Shown here piece by piece: positions 46,701 through 57,200 of a stretch of 64,000 nt of DNA. How positions within the stretch are numbered: the stretch's first letter is position 1; the number at the start of each line of letters is the position of its first letter. This DNA comes from Apoderus coryli (Eukaryota; Arthropoda; Insecta; Coleoptera; Attelabidae), in the NCBI GenBank assembly GCA_911728435.2, contig OU452198.1, forward strand, positions 45,041,902 through 45,105,901. Direction: 5' to 3'. Below the pieces are notes generated by a model, which worked only from the letters and a program-made list of their open reading frames with translations, made no database searches and was not told the DNA's origin. The position numbers and the translations under genes are program-made.

Positions 46701-49700
46701 TATTTTTAGCGAATAACTTATTCTTGTTAGGTAATAGTTTTAGATTTAAGATTTTTAATTAAAAATGGATCTATTTAATATTGTACATTTGAATATAAGA
46801 TCATTGTTGCCAAAGTTTGCGCAGTTTCGAGCTTACGTTCTTAATAATGATTTTGATATTATTGGACTTTCTGAGACTTGGTTGGACGAACGCACATCTG
46901 ACGATAACATACAAATTCGTGGTTATAACATTATTAGACATGACCGTGTGCGGTGCCGGGGCGGGGGGGTGCTATTGTATGTGAGAGATTCGGTTGAGTG
47001 TGCGGAGATTCTCGATCTCGACGCTGATCATGCTGAACAAATTTGGATTAGGTTTAAGATAGATAAGATTTTAACTATTTTGGGGCTGCTGTATCGACCT
47101 CCGGGATTAACAGGTATGGTAGAGTTTCTTTCGTCGTTTGAGGAGAATGTCTCGAGAAATTTGATAGATTCTAATCAGTTTATTTGTATGGGGGACTTTA
47201 ATATCAATCTGATGGATCTGCAATGTATTTCTACACAACGGTTTCTCTCCTTACTTAATGATTACAGCTTGACACAGGTTGTTGATGAGCCTACCAGGCA
47301 TGGAGTGAATACTGCATCGCTTCTAGATATAATTGTATGTTCTGACAATAGATATGTGTCGACAGTTCGAGTGGATCATGGCATAGATTTTTCTGATCAT
47401 TTACCGGTTGAGTGCACTTTTAAGACTCTGCTGACAAAACCTAAACCGTTTTTTTATACTTTTAGGGATTTCGGTAGTTTTAACCAAGATCGTTTTTACA
47501 GCGATCTTATTAATATGCCTTTTGCTGACCTATTTTATGTTAATGAAATCAATGCTAAGGTTGAGCTATTCAATCGATACCTTTTGGAAGTTTTCGATCG
47601 ATATGCTCCAATAAAAACCATTAAAATATCTAAAAAGAAAGCCCCTTGGCTCTCTGAAAATATTAAAATTCTAAAAAAACAAAGACAAAAAGCGTTGATG
47701 AAATATAAAGGAAATCGATCACCAGAAAACTGGGAGGCCTACAAGAGGCTAAGAAATCTAGTGTCGTCTGAAGTAAATAGAGTTAAAAAACAGTACTTAG
47801 AAACCAAAATTCGAGAAAATACCTCTAAACAAAATTGGAAGTTATTACGTGACCTAAATGTTTATGCAAAAGATAATATAACAATACCGTCTTCCCTTCA
47901 TAATGTTGAAAATATTAATAACTTTTTTATTTCCACCCCCTCCAGCAATCCAGACCCAGAGACCATGAATTTTTATTTGACTAACAAACTTAGGGCTGAT
48001 ATTAACTTTGAATTCACAATGGTGGATCATGGAGATATAATTGATGCGTTATTGGGGATTAAATCGGATGCTGTTGGCAGTGATAAGATCAGTATTGATA
48101 TGCTAGTACGTAGTTGCCCATTTATTACACCTTTTATACTACATTTGGTTAATTACTGTATAGAAACGAGGAATTTTCCAACATGCTGGAAACAAGCTAA
48201 CGTTATTCCGATCCCTAAAACTAAAAAACCTTCAACACTAAAAGATCTTCGACCGATTAGTATACTCCCAACACTCTCAAAGGTCATTGAAAGAGTAATG
48301 TGCAGTCAGATGAAGAAATATCTGGATGAGCATGGGTTGTTGCCGGAGGTCCAGTCGGGATTTCGTCGGGGTCACAGCTGCTCCACGGCACTACTTAAAA
48401 TACTGGATGATACATTGACGGCGGCGGATCAGCGTCGGTTAACGGGCTTACTACTACTAGATTATACAAAGGCGTTTGACCGCATCGATCATGGTTTGTT
48501 GCTGGCCATTGTGGGTTACCTGGGGTTCGGGGATTCTGCTGTTTCTTTGCTCGGGACGTATTTAAAGGACAGAAGTCAGGTTGTCGTTTTGGGTAAGGCG
48601 GTTTCTGGGTCCGGAATATTAAGCACTGGTGTACCACAGGGCTCCATTCTTGGTCCGATTTTATTTTCAATTTATACGTCGCAGCTCCTGAAGTCCTTGA
48701 GGCACTGCTCGGCTCATCTTTATGCCGACGACACCCAGCTCTATATGTCATTTTTACCTGCTGATATAGATGAAACCAAGCACCAGTTCGACGAGGATTT
48801 GGGACGTTTGATTGGTGCATCCAGGAATCATTGCCTTGAGATAAACCCCGGTAAATCGCAATTGTTGTTGCTCGGCCCCCCTAGAGCCCGAGCTACATAC
48901 TGCGAGGATTTCTCCCTAACGGTAGAGGGTTTTACATTGAATTGTACAAGTACTGTGAAAGATCTGGGTCTGATGGTGGATGCTGAGTTGAGGTTCACCG
49001 AACACGTAAGTGTCTGCATAAAAAAAGCGTTTTACAATTTGAAAATGATATATAGCCAGAGGAAGTTGCTGACTGCTCCGCTCAAAAAGTTATTATGTGA
49101 CAGCCTGGTCCTCTCGCATTTTAACTTCGGTGATGTTGTTTACGGCCCTTGTCTTAGTAGTATAGATAAGCGCAGGATTCAGCTTATGCAGAATTCCTGC
49201 GTTCGCTTAATAACTGGACTTAGAGGAAGGGATCGGGGTGTTAGTGCAAAGATTACTGAGCTGGGGTGGCTTACAATGAATCAAAGACGCCATCTGCATG
49301 CTCTTGCTTGTTTCAATAAAATTATTTTTTCGAAAACGCCGGAGTATTTGTTCGGTAAGCTTAGATTTGGGGGGGCCGTGCATTCGATTGATACTCGCAA
49401 TGGTCGCATCATAACTCCGCCTATGCATAGCACAACTTTATTCGAAAGGTCATTTAGTTATACAATAGCTAAACTATACAATGCGTTGCCTGATCGGGTG
49501 GCATGCTTGTCTGGACCAGGTTTCAAAACTGCTGCTAGAATTTTTATCGTTAATAATAACTACTGTATATAGCAAGTATATAGGTATAAGATTTTGGGTT
49601 TCTGTTGAGTGAATTAGAATGCACTTTTTTTTCTTTTTTTTTTTTTTTCTTTGGTTTGTTCTGTTTTATTAAAATTAGTATTTAAGTTAGTTTCAATACT

Positions 49701-52700
49701 ATGGTCGAAAATTAGAGATTATTAATTGCTAAATACTGTGTATAGGGTTAGGATTTGCGATTATTTGTTTTAGTTCTTTTTTGTGCGTGTATGTTTGTTG
49801 TTTTTGCTGTAATTATTATTGTTTTATATAAGAAATATTATAATAACTTATATGTTAATATGTAGGTTTAAAATTCGAAACAGGTTAAGCTAGGAGACCA
49901 CGTCTCAACTTCGCCTTTTGTGTTACATTTACAATTCACAATAAAGTCATTTATTATTATTATTATTATTAATTTGGGACGTAGTTTCGAAAAATCATGG
50001 ATGGCTTCGAAATGTTCAAAAAACGTTTTTTGTCCCCCAGTAAACTACCCTTATCAGGCGAGATACGCAAAAATGTCATTAAGGAAAGTTGTTCAGAATG
50101 AAAGGTTGAGTAGATGTGTTAAATTTCATTTCAATCCTAAGCCTACTTTGATTTTTGACCTTTTTTTTTATCGGGAAACTGCCCTTTAGGAAAAAGAATT
50201 GCGCAACGAAATCGTGGAAGAATCGAGTTCAAAATTGACAGTTTTATTAGTTTTGGTATGAGAAATATGGGTATGTTAATTTTTTACGTTGCTCATAGGG
50301 GGCGCTACTTGCTATGATAAATTTATGTCATAACTTTTCACCCTGTATATCTAATGCTGAATAAGTTTTAAAATCTGAAAGAGTGAAGGCATTAAGGCTG
50401 TGAAGTACACATTGTAACTAGGTATATAAGTAATTGACATGTTGTTGAAAAGGAAGGTGGTACCTTGCTAGGATTTTCTGGATCTATGTCTGTGCGACCC
50501 CATCCAGATGCGATAGCTCTGCTACCTTCAAATTCCTCACCAGCTTGGGGCAGTATTATTGGTTGTATGTAATTACTTAGAGGAACTGGTTTTTTCATTC
50601 TGATTAAAGCTAGATCACCTCTGAACTGATCTTTATCGAACTCGGGATGGATCAAAAATTGATTTGTGGTGACGCGCACTTGTCCTACTTCATCGTCTTC
50701 TGGATATTGTGCGCCCATTCGCAGCTCGATTTTAGAGGCACTACAACAAAAAAAGACGATAGTTTTTTGAAATCGGATGAGTAAATTAAAGTTTCAGTCA
50801 AAAGAATTGAATCAATGAATGTGATTAACCTACTTTACAACACAATGTGCAGCTGTCAGTGCGTAATATTGTGAGATCAGTGATCCTCCGCATAATAACC
50901 GTTTGTCCTCATTATTTCTTGAGATAAACAATCGGAGAATGTATGGGAATTGTTGGTAAACAGCTTCTTGTCCTCCAGCTATACGTGGTCCTTCATCGTC
51001 TAGTCCAATCGGTGGGATATTACTGTCCACTTCATTCGAATAGATTTCGGTGTACAGTGGCTAAAATTAAATCAAATACTTGGTTAACAAATGATTGAAT
51101 GCAGACAAGGTGCATAACATAAATATCCATAACTTCGCCCCAAAGCAAGATGGAGCCGGGCCTTTTTCATTCCGTGGAAAAAGGCATAACCTTCGACGAA
51201 AAATAGGTCTAAACTGCTTCCTTCACTTCTTCACCGCTCTTAAATTTCTTCATACAGAATTCTTCGTTCGTTTTTGGGGACAAATAATAATCGCTCAGAG
51301 CCAGGCCTCAATCTCCGAACAGCCAAAAAGTGTTTTATACCTTTCGGCAATTTTCTTTTCCCTTGTTTTTCCTCTGATTGCGCCTTTTTACTGATTTAAG
51401 ATTAAAGTGTAGTATTCTCCAGGTATAGAAACACCTTTATCAATCAATAGGATTCTTTCCAGTCCAAAAAGATGGTCTCTATAAGTTTCCGTCCGACTGT
51501 GTGACCATAAACTTCTTGGATGGTGGTGTGCCTTTGGAGATCTTAGCGGCCACTCTAGGGCACCTCATCCAATCGAAGAGTGTAATGAGGAGGAGCTCCA
51601 TCTTGTTGGAAATGCAAATTGTCTTTTTTCAAGGTTTCCGTCTTCATTGGTTTGGTTGTTACCAAATTTCAACATTTGATAATGTCGCATGCGACATTCT
51701 ATACCAGGCTACCAGGGGAATAAATAAATAAAGCAAAAATAACATCTTTGTTGGAATTAAATTAACCGAATAGTGCAATGTCTCAGTGAAATTCATGTGA
51801 CAAATACAGTTACAAGGTGAGAATATGTCGCTTGCGAGAAAAATATTCGCATGATTTTCACAAATACGGTTTTAGTTAATCGTTCGACATAAATATGTCT
51901 CATGCGAGATAATAACGCATGAAAATCTGGCATGCGACATAAATATCTCCACCTATTATGTCGAACGTCACCTAAAACTGAATTCTTGAAAATCCTGCGA
52001 ATCTTTTTCTCGCATGCGACATATTCCCACATAAAAGAAAATCAATTTCCACGTGTTTTCCCCGTTTTAAAACGTTAACAAAATAAATTTTAAATGTTAA
52101 ATACTCATTTGGACCAGTCGCCATTATGTCGACTGGAAAATGTCGTATGCGATATTTGTTTCGACATTTGATAATGTCGCATGAGACATTCTATGCTCGA
52201 GATTCAAGAATAGACTCCCAGGGGAATAAATAAATAACACAAAAATAATATCTTTGTTTGAATTAATTTCACCGAACAGCGCGATGTCGCACTTCCTTTT
52301 ATGTGAGAATATGTCGCTTGCGAAAAAAAAAATACGCATGATTTTCAAAAATACGGTTTTAGCTAATTGTGCAACATAAATATGTCGCGCACGAGATAAT
52401 AATGCATGAAAATCTGGCATGCGACATAAATATCTCGACCTATTATGTCGCACGTCACCTAAAACCGAATTCTTGAAAATCATGCGAATCTTTTTCTCGC
52501 ATGCGACATATTCTCACATAAAAGAAAATCAATTTCTACGTGTTTTCCCCGTTTTAAAATGCTAACAAAATAAATTTTAAATGTTAAATACTTATTTGCA
52601 AACCATAAAGTTATATTGACGTTATAGATTCGACAGTTTCTTTGGGCGACTTTTTAATGTCACTTGATTTAGCCCACTCGACATTATGTCGACCGAAAAT

Positions 52701-53782
52701 TTCGCATGCGACATTCAAGAATTGACATTTTCATATTTGTTTCGACATTTGATAATATCGCATGCGACAATCTGTTATCTTGATCCGAGAATAGACTCCT
52801 AGGAGAATAAATAAAACAAAAATAATCTCTTTGTTTGAATTAATTTCACCGAACAGCGCGATGTCGCACTTCCTTTTATGTGAGAATATGTCGCTTGCGA
52901 GAAAAAAATACACATGATTTTCAAAAATACGGTTTTAGATAATTGTTCGACATAAATATGTCGCACACGAGATAATAACGCATGAAAATCTGGCATGCGA
53001 CATAAATTTCTCGACCTATTATGTCGAACGTCACCTAAAACCGAATTCTGGAAAATCTTGGGAATCTTTTCTTGCGTGTTTTCCCCGTCTTAAAATGTTA
53101 ACAAAATAAATTTGAAATGTTAAATGTTGTCGTATTTTGTATTGGACTTAATTTAAAATTTGGATAGTCCTCTAGATTAAGTTGTTGTTTTAATAAGGTA
53201 TGTTTTGTATTTATTCAAGTAAGGTTTCCTTTTGTCTGTCTTTTTTTTTTTTCTTCAATGGACGATTACTTTTAAGTGGTTAAGTTAGGAAGCAACAAGC
53301 TTCAACTTCGCCTATTCTATTTATATATATATAATTACAATAAAGTCATTTATTATTAAATACTTATTTGCAAATCATAAAGTTATATTGACTTTAGATT
53401 CTGACACTTTTTGTTTTTCTCGCATGCGACATATTCCCACATAAAAGAAAAGAAAACCAATTTCTACGTCTTTTCCCCGTTTTAAAATGTTAACAAAATA
53501 AATGTTAAATGCCATTATGTCGACTAGAAAATGTCGTATGCGATATTTGTGTCGCCATTTGATAATGTCGCATGCGACATTCTATAATCGTGATTCGAGA
53601 ATACTCGCACACATCACTTCAAGGCTGACTTGACTATGGGAAGGAAAAAAATGTTGATATCATGTTTTATTGTCCATCTTATGTAAACCAATATTCTTTG
53701 AATCATATTTACTTACCCTGTCAGCCGTTACTAAACCAATAAATAACACAACAAATAACAGTCCACCGGTTATGCTGTACAT
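43742..53782 (-). CDS. Secreted chymotrypsin-like serine protease 1 (Ala at position 193)
   Basis: Four minus-strand exons, 53782-53717, 51060-50834, 50740-50464 and 44014-43742, join in phase to 280 residues. A signal peptide (MYSITGGLLFVVLFIGLVTA) is followed by a propeptide and the activation site PRIAGG. The catalytic His is in LTAAHCV, Asp in FRGDLALIRM and Ser in GICNADSGGPL. The oxyanion-hole Gly193 is Ala, unlike the two sister genes ([11 protein letters not shown]). Residue 189 at the base of the S1 pocket is Gly, as in brachyurin-type enzymes. The ending is YYSDWIKRHAELNY. These enzymes are usually gut digestive proteases. The gene spans about 10 kb because introns 1 and 3 hold a tandem array and a LINE. 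I join the exons by phase and family fit; the long introns make it the least certain gene model here. Confidence 0.82.
44015..45300. other. Intron 3 of serine protease 1, left part
   Basis: About 1.3 kb of AT-rich sequence with no transposon motif recognised. A short palindromic patch at about 44490-44527 (gaggcgtcatgcgcatctcg, then gcgcatgccgccattata) shares the words 'ggcgtcatgcg' and 'atggcggc' with the minisatellite at 45318-45595. Confidence 0.4.
45318..45595. repeat. Minisatellite, ~36-bp unit, eight copies
   Basis: A unit like 'atggcggcgtcatgcgtcac' plus 'aaacttctctcctcaa' occurs eight times, with the 'atgcgtcac' or variant word at about 36-bp steps. One unit is shortened ('cttctccaaaaatgg') and one reads 'gtgataaac'. 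The units are open in more than one frame only because the period is a multiple of three. It lies in intron 3 of serine protease 1, about 100 bp before a LINE. Confidence 0.92.
45712..46716 (+). CDS. LINE ORF1 protein (gag-like, coiled coil), N-terminus missing
   Basis: The frame is open for ~335 codons but begins without a convincing start; the first ATG lies at 45757. The opening residues LLGSSPAWFDM ... VVWICKQC look like the end of a PHD-like finger whose first half is absent, so the element is 5' truncated. Next come a Ser-rich linker and a coiled coil (IERLSRKIDDFQESLVFQ, AENKVLRKENEQLKQTVNNL). An RRM-like region with CSNLIIRGLHQEG and KVFVNEDMSKELREL ends it. ORF1 proteins of this class bind the element's RNA. 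Confidence 0.85.
   Translation: MLEFKLLGSSPAWFDMTGSNRRKVVWICKQCQVRDELIDESQSEDGDMGPSSRETHGSLHAQSSSCGRRSNIIPPKTNTPVLSQKDPDNTPYSGVSHKSHTASLSNVEEMIERLSRKIDDFQESLVFQNHGIDDIRGTLRDILAENKVLRKENEQLKQTVNNLQKEVNMIQKTISVQRETEKRCSNLIIRGLHQEGASETDEVTKLFAGLGMSSAEYGRLVVKKLPSRAGSKPLLVTFSDVRIKNSVVEKRKRVGVLNSVTLGLAGPDRKVFVNEDMSKELRELFYKARQLRQCGCKFVWYKDGQIFCRKNEEAGMIRVESAEHIDSLKRIFSE
46765..49572 (+). CDS. LINE ORF2: AP endonuclease plus reverse transcriptase, 935 aa, uninterrupted
   Basis: Residues ~1-215 form an APE-type endonuclease (VHLNIRSLLPKFAQF, IGLSETWLDE, CMGDFNINL, the terminal DFSDHLPVECTF with its catalytic His). Residues ~480-760 form the RT (DLRPISILPTLSKVIERV, SGFRRGHSCSTALL, LLDYTKAFDRIDH, STGVPQGSILGPILFSIY, LYADDTQLYM with the catalytic Asp pair). 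A C-terminal domain follows. The length is usual for Jockey/CR1-type ORF2. No stop or frameshift is seen, so this copy may have been active recently. The ATG at 46765 directly precedes the endonuclease. Confidence 0.95.
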   Translation: MDLFNIVHLNIRSLLPKFAQFRAYVLNNDFDIIGLSETWLDERTSDDNIQIRGYNIIRHDRVRCRGGGVLLYVRDSVECAEILDLDADHAEQIWIRFKIDKILTILGLLYRPPGLTGMVEFLSSFEENVSRNLIDSNQFICMGDFNINLMDLQCISTQRFLSLLNDYSLTQVVDEPTRHGVNTASLLDIIVCSDNRYVSTVRVDHGIDFSDHLPVECTFKTLLTKPKPFFYTFRDFGSFNQDRFYSDLINMPFADLFYVNEINAKVELFNRYLLEVFDRYAPIKTIKISKKKAPWLSENIKILKKQRQKALMKYKGNRSPENWEAYKRLRNLVSSEVNRVKKQYLETKIRENTSKQNWKLLRDLNVYAKDNITIPSSLHNVENINNFFISTPSSNPDPETMNFYLTNKLRADINFEFTMVDHGDIIDALLGIKSDAVGSDKISIDMLVRSCPFITPFILHLVNYCIETRNFPTCWKQANVIPIPKTKKPSTLKDLRPISILPTLSKVIERVMCSQMKKYLDEHGLLPEVQSGFRRGHSCSTALLKILDDTLTAADQRRLTGLLLLDYTKAFDRIDHGLLLAIVGYLGFGDSAVSLLGTYLKDRSQVVVLGKAVSGSGILSTGVPQGSILGPILFSIYTSQLLKSLRHCSAHLYADDTQLYMSFLPADIDETKHQFDEDLGRLIGASRNHCLEINPGKSQLLLLGPPRARATYCEDFSLTVEGFTLNCTSTVKDLGLMVDAELRFTEHVSVCIKKAFYNLKMIYSQRKLLTAPLKKLLCDSLVLSHFNFGDVVYGPCLSSIDKRRIQLMQNSCVRLITGLRGRDRGVSAKITELGWLTMNQRRHLHALACFNKIIFSKTPEYLFGKLRFGGAVHSIDTRNGRIITPPMHSTTLFERSFSYTIAKLYNALPDRVACLSGPGFKTAARIFIVNNNYCI
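49971..50463. other. Intron 3 of serine protease 1, right part
   Basis: About 490 bp between the LINE tail and exon 3. There is no ORF of note and no repeat motif that I recognise. Confidence 0.4.
51100..51370 (-). mobile_element. mariner transposase C-terminal remnant
   Basis: The minus strand reads LSDYYLSPKTNEEF, then MKKFKSGEEVKEAV, matching the 'SDYxLFPxLKxxLxGKRFxSxEEVxxAV' end of D34D mariner transposases. The preceding catalytic motif is missing and stops occur. It lies in intron 1 of serine protease 1. Confidence 0.55.
51460..51630 (-). mobile_element. DDE transposase remnant
   Basis: The minus strand reads FAFQQDGAPPHYTLRLDEVP, equal to the 'LQQDGAPPHxxxxVRxYLDE' block around the second catalytic Asp of an insect Tc/mariner-superfamily transposase. 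Only about 60 codons are recognisable, with stops. Confidence 0.55.
51663..53600. repeat. Tandem array, ~500-570-bp units, rich in the palindrome TCGCATGCGA
   Basis: Units begin near 51663, 52155 and 52735, with a partial unit at 53400-53600. Each has 'tttgataatgtcgcatgcga', an AT-rich patch with 'gaataaataaa', the pair 'tatgtcg' and 'ggcatgcgacataaat', then 'ctcgcatgcgacatattc'. The exact 10-bp palindrome TCGCATGCGA occurs seven times. The last unit is interrupted by a LINE 3' end at 53130-53350. The array fills most of intron 1 of serine protease 1. No protein-coding content is credible. Confidence 0.85.
53130..53350 (+). mobile_element. LINE 3' UTR fragment related to 45703-49970
   Basis: It has a poly-T patch, then 'caacttcgcctattc', then 'ataaagtcatttattatta', the same order as at 49630-49970. 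It is a very short 5'-truncated insertion within the third unit of the tandem array; array sequence continues on both sides. Confidence 0.8.
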
Positions 53783-54229
53783 TGTCTTTAATAAAATTAA
53801 ACTACATGGAGAAATGCTCTGTTCAATCTATGTTGTAACTAATTATTTTATTTTATAGGGTTAACAATAAAATACGTTTCCAATAAATTCTGATTGATTA
53901 CGAGTATAAAAGTCACATTAAATTGGAACCAGAATACGAGATTTGGCATAAAATTGTATAGTACATATACGTACAACAACTATAAGTACATTTTATTTAA
54001 ATAAACCAGCCCAATATTTGAAAAATCATTGGCGTTCCTAGATATTTGGCCGACGGCAAAATCCTTTGTTCTTTTGGACATCAAGTTTGGGTTTATTTCC
54101 AAATGAGTCCGTAAAATAGTTTGGGAAGCAACATGATATAGAAGCTATAAATATAAAGCAGATGAAATGTTTTCTGTAGTTTCTCAGTTGTTTATTTATA
54201 AATCACATTTTTATTGCCTGAACATTCAT

Positions 54230-57200
54230 TTAATAGTCAATATCCGAGTTATTCTTAATCCAATCATGATACATCGTTAGTCGTGTAAACACTTGCGGCA
54301 TCGACATTTCGCAACTCTTATAACCAAATGAAACAACACCAACTTGCACGCCATCTACCGTTAACGGTCCACCACTATCTCCATTACAGATTCCTTTATC
54401 GTTTGCACCACTCAAACACATATGATTGGCTGTCACAACAGTACCAAAAGGATCGATAGCACTACATGCGGCATTGGTCAGAATTTCATTCGTGACATAC
54501 ATCAACACCGGTGTGACAGTAGTTTGAGCGTCATTTGTCTTTCCCCAGCCGGCCACAGTACCAATTGCGCTTGCGTACGTGTTTGTTCCAGTGGCGACCT
54601 TGATCGTTTTGATGTTTTCATTTAGAGCGATATTTTGGCCAAGATTCACCACTGCGATATCGTTGATGTATTTGGAGTCATCCCAACCGGAGTGGTATAC
54701 GTAATTGGTGGTTGTAGTTCGGATTTGAGTTGATTCGTTCTGGTCAATGTATTGGGCGCCTAGTCGGGCTTCGATACTCAAGGCTCTGAAACAAATTTTT
54801 CGTTAACTTATTCATATTTGTCGATATCTAATCGCGGACAGCGAGATAATTGTTCTCAACACATAAAAAATATGATTTAACCTTTATTATTAATTTGCCA
54901 ACGTTTCGCACATTTTATTAGGCATCTTCAAGGCTGTATTGAAAACTTTACCTTTATTTTTATATCCAAAAAGAAAATATTTTTGAATGCTTTACATAAA
55001 AAGAAAACTGTCAGAAATACACTGTATATACTCGTATATTAATTTAAATATCAGCATATCAGTTGCTCATGGTAACTATTAGAAAAAGTGATTATTGTCA
55101 AAAAAGAATTTAAAGATTGTCACATTTTTTTAATTAGTTTTCAATTTCTGTATTATATCGTTCATTTAAAATCGTTTCATTTTGTATTTAGTTTATTATT
55201 TTTCTTTATTAATAAATCGCGTTTATTTCAATTTTCGTGGTTTATTATCAATATCGTTGTAGTGAGTTAAACGGGTAGTTTAATTCTCAAATTACAACAA
55301 CAAAAACAATAAAAAACGAAGACATATAGGTACCAAGCAAGCAGTTTCTTTTTCGAATATCAGGTCTAACGTACCGTTTTGTTTTTATTTGTAATTATTC
55401 AAAAATACCTCTTTCGTGTAATTGTTTTTGAGGTAGCCCTGAAGGTGAAGCAAAACGCTGGCAAATTCATAAAAATCGATTATACAAGTTAGTTTGGCAA
55501 AAAATTTGAATAGTGGTTTATTGCTTTTGAAAGTTTGATTTGAAATTCTGTAACGTTTCGTCAGGGTCGTTACAAGCTGGCGTTTTCTGGTTCTTCGGCG
55601 GTTTATTCCTTTCGGGCGCCAGTTTATTAACGTGATATTCTCCACGCATACCGGGTAACTATAGTGGAGATAGTGTTTCCAGGGGTCGAGTCTTTAATTC
55701 GACGAAAGAGGGTCTGACGGCTTAGTCCTGGTATCTAATAATGTAAGACGCTAAACAAACTATAACAATTTATTTATAACAAAATATATACAAGTCAAAA
55801 ACCTCTAATTAAAAGAAAATATATATAACAGCCGCGTGGTAGGATATTTTCGGGTGTGTTTCCCCACGTGCAAGTGTTACGGTATTTATGGAAACAATAA
55901 AAATGGGCCTCGTCTGAGATTACCACGGTCTCGCCGGTGAGTTTGCCCCGATTCGGGTCGGGGATCCTGCCAGAAGGCTACTGCCAACGGTCTGTGCTCA
56001 AGCTGTCACTTCACAGGACAAACTCCGGGTAGGTAGTAGGACTGGGCTGGGCTAAGGCTCCTCACGAATGTCGCCGTAGCTTTGACAAACGCAAGTGACG
56101 CCCCGGGTGGTCCACACACAGATTCGGGACGTTCAGACACCACGACTCCCCAGTAATGACAATCTCAGAACCCTCGAACTTACTACTTCTCGTTTCCACT
56201 CGCCACGCTTATACACACTCACCCTTATCCTGTACCGGCCCGCATACAACACATTTACGTACTGCTACCCTTATTGCTGGACGGTTGTTGGCTGGACTCA
56301 CCGTCACTGGTTGCTGCTGGTCACTGCCGGTCATCGACTCGATGTTTTTACGTGGTCGTGGTGGTCTGTTATTTATGCACCACGGCGCTGTCCCCACTGG
56401 CCGGCTTCTGTCTCCCTACCCTGATGTCAGCGCGCATCATGTTCACGCTGAACACAGGCCACGTCGGTGTCGATCGATACACGGTTGAAGCGGTGGGATA
56501 TAGTACAGGGTGGACGAAATTACGTCAGTATATTTAGAAGGAAAATATAATACGGATACTATACAGGGAGGACGAAAAAAAAAGTAACTTCGTTACAATT
56601 CATAATTTTCATCTTCTTCTTTAAACTTAAAATGAAGAAATCATATTAAATTTTTATTATGATTTCTTAATTTTAATTTTTTAAACACATTTTTTTTCCA
56701 CAAAATGGTAAGTTTATCTATAAACTTAAATAACCATTAGCTGACTAACATGAATATGTTTCCTCGAACCTTGTAAAAATAAAAAATACCCCATAAAGTT
56801 GTCTCAGATTTTTTAAATATTTACCACTGATGCTGAGACTGGTCTAGTCTCGAAACAGGTCTCGCTGAAGTCTCATTTCTATTAAATTTATTTGGTGTAG
56901 ATTTGACTTTTATTTTTTCATCACTGAAATTATAACTCCACTTAAGAAATGACTGCTTTTTCAATTTAATAATAAAAGTAATTTTAATTGGAGAAGTAAT
57001 AATTGAAAATGTAATTAAATTACAAATTTTGTTTCGAAAGCAATTTGGAAATGTAATTAACATGACAAAAATGTATTTGTAATTCTACTTAATTACTTTT
57101 AAAAGTAATCGACCCGGCTTTGAGATAAAATTCCAAGATATTTCTTACCCTTTGACACAATGAGCCGCTGTCAAAACGTATTGTTGTGAAATAAGTGATC

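Larger units (their letters stand above)
45703..49970 (+). mobile_element. CR1/Jockey-like LINE with intact ORF2, slightly 5' truncated
   Basis: The element runs from within ORF1 to a (TTA)n tail at about 49950-49970, preceded by AATAAAGTCATT. The order is ORF1 (gag-like), 48-bp spacer, ORF2 (endonuclease plus RT), then a ~370-bp 3' UTR with a poly-T patch. A 5'-truncated relative of the 3' UTR lies at 53130-53350. It sits in intron 3 of serine protease 1, in the opposite orientation to the gene. Confidence 0.93.

Noticed and set aside
48395..48820. 141-residue minus-strand ORF
   Set aside because: It is antisense to the well-supported LINE ORF2 RT domain.
51793..52996. Repeated ~80-120-residue minus-strand ORFs (RHNR.RYLCRMPDFHALLSR)
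   Set aside because: They are translations of the tandem array units. They share sequence only because the DNA repeats, and each is cut by stops at unrelated points.
56095..56537. Overlapping 85-110-residue ORFs in a GC-rich block
   Set aside because: Three frames are open together because of base composition within the LTR-like sequence. No domain is recognisable.
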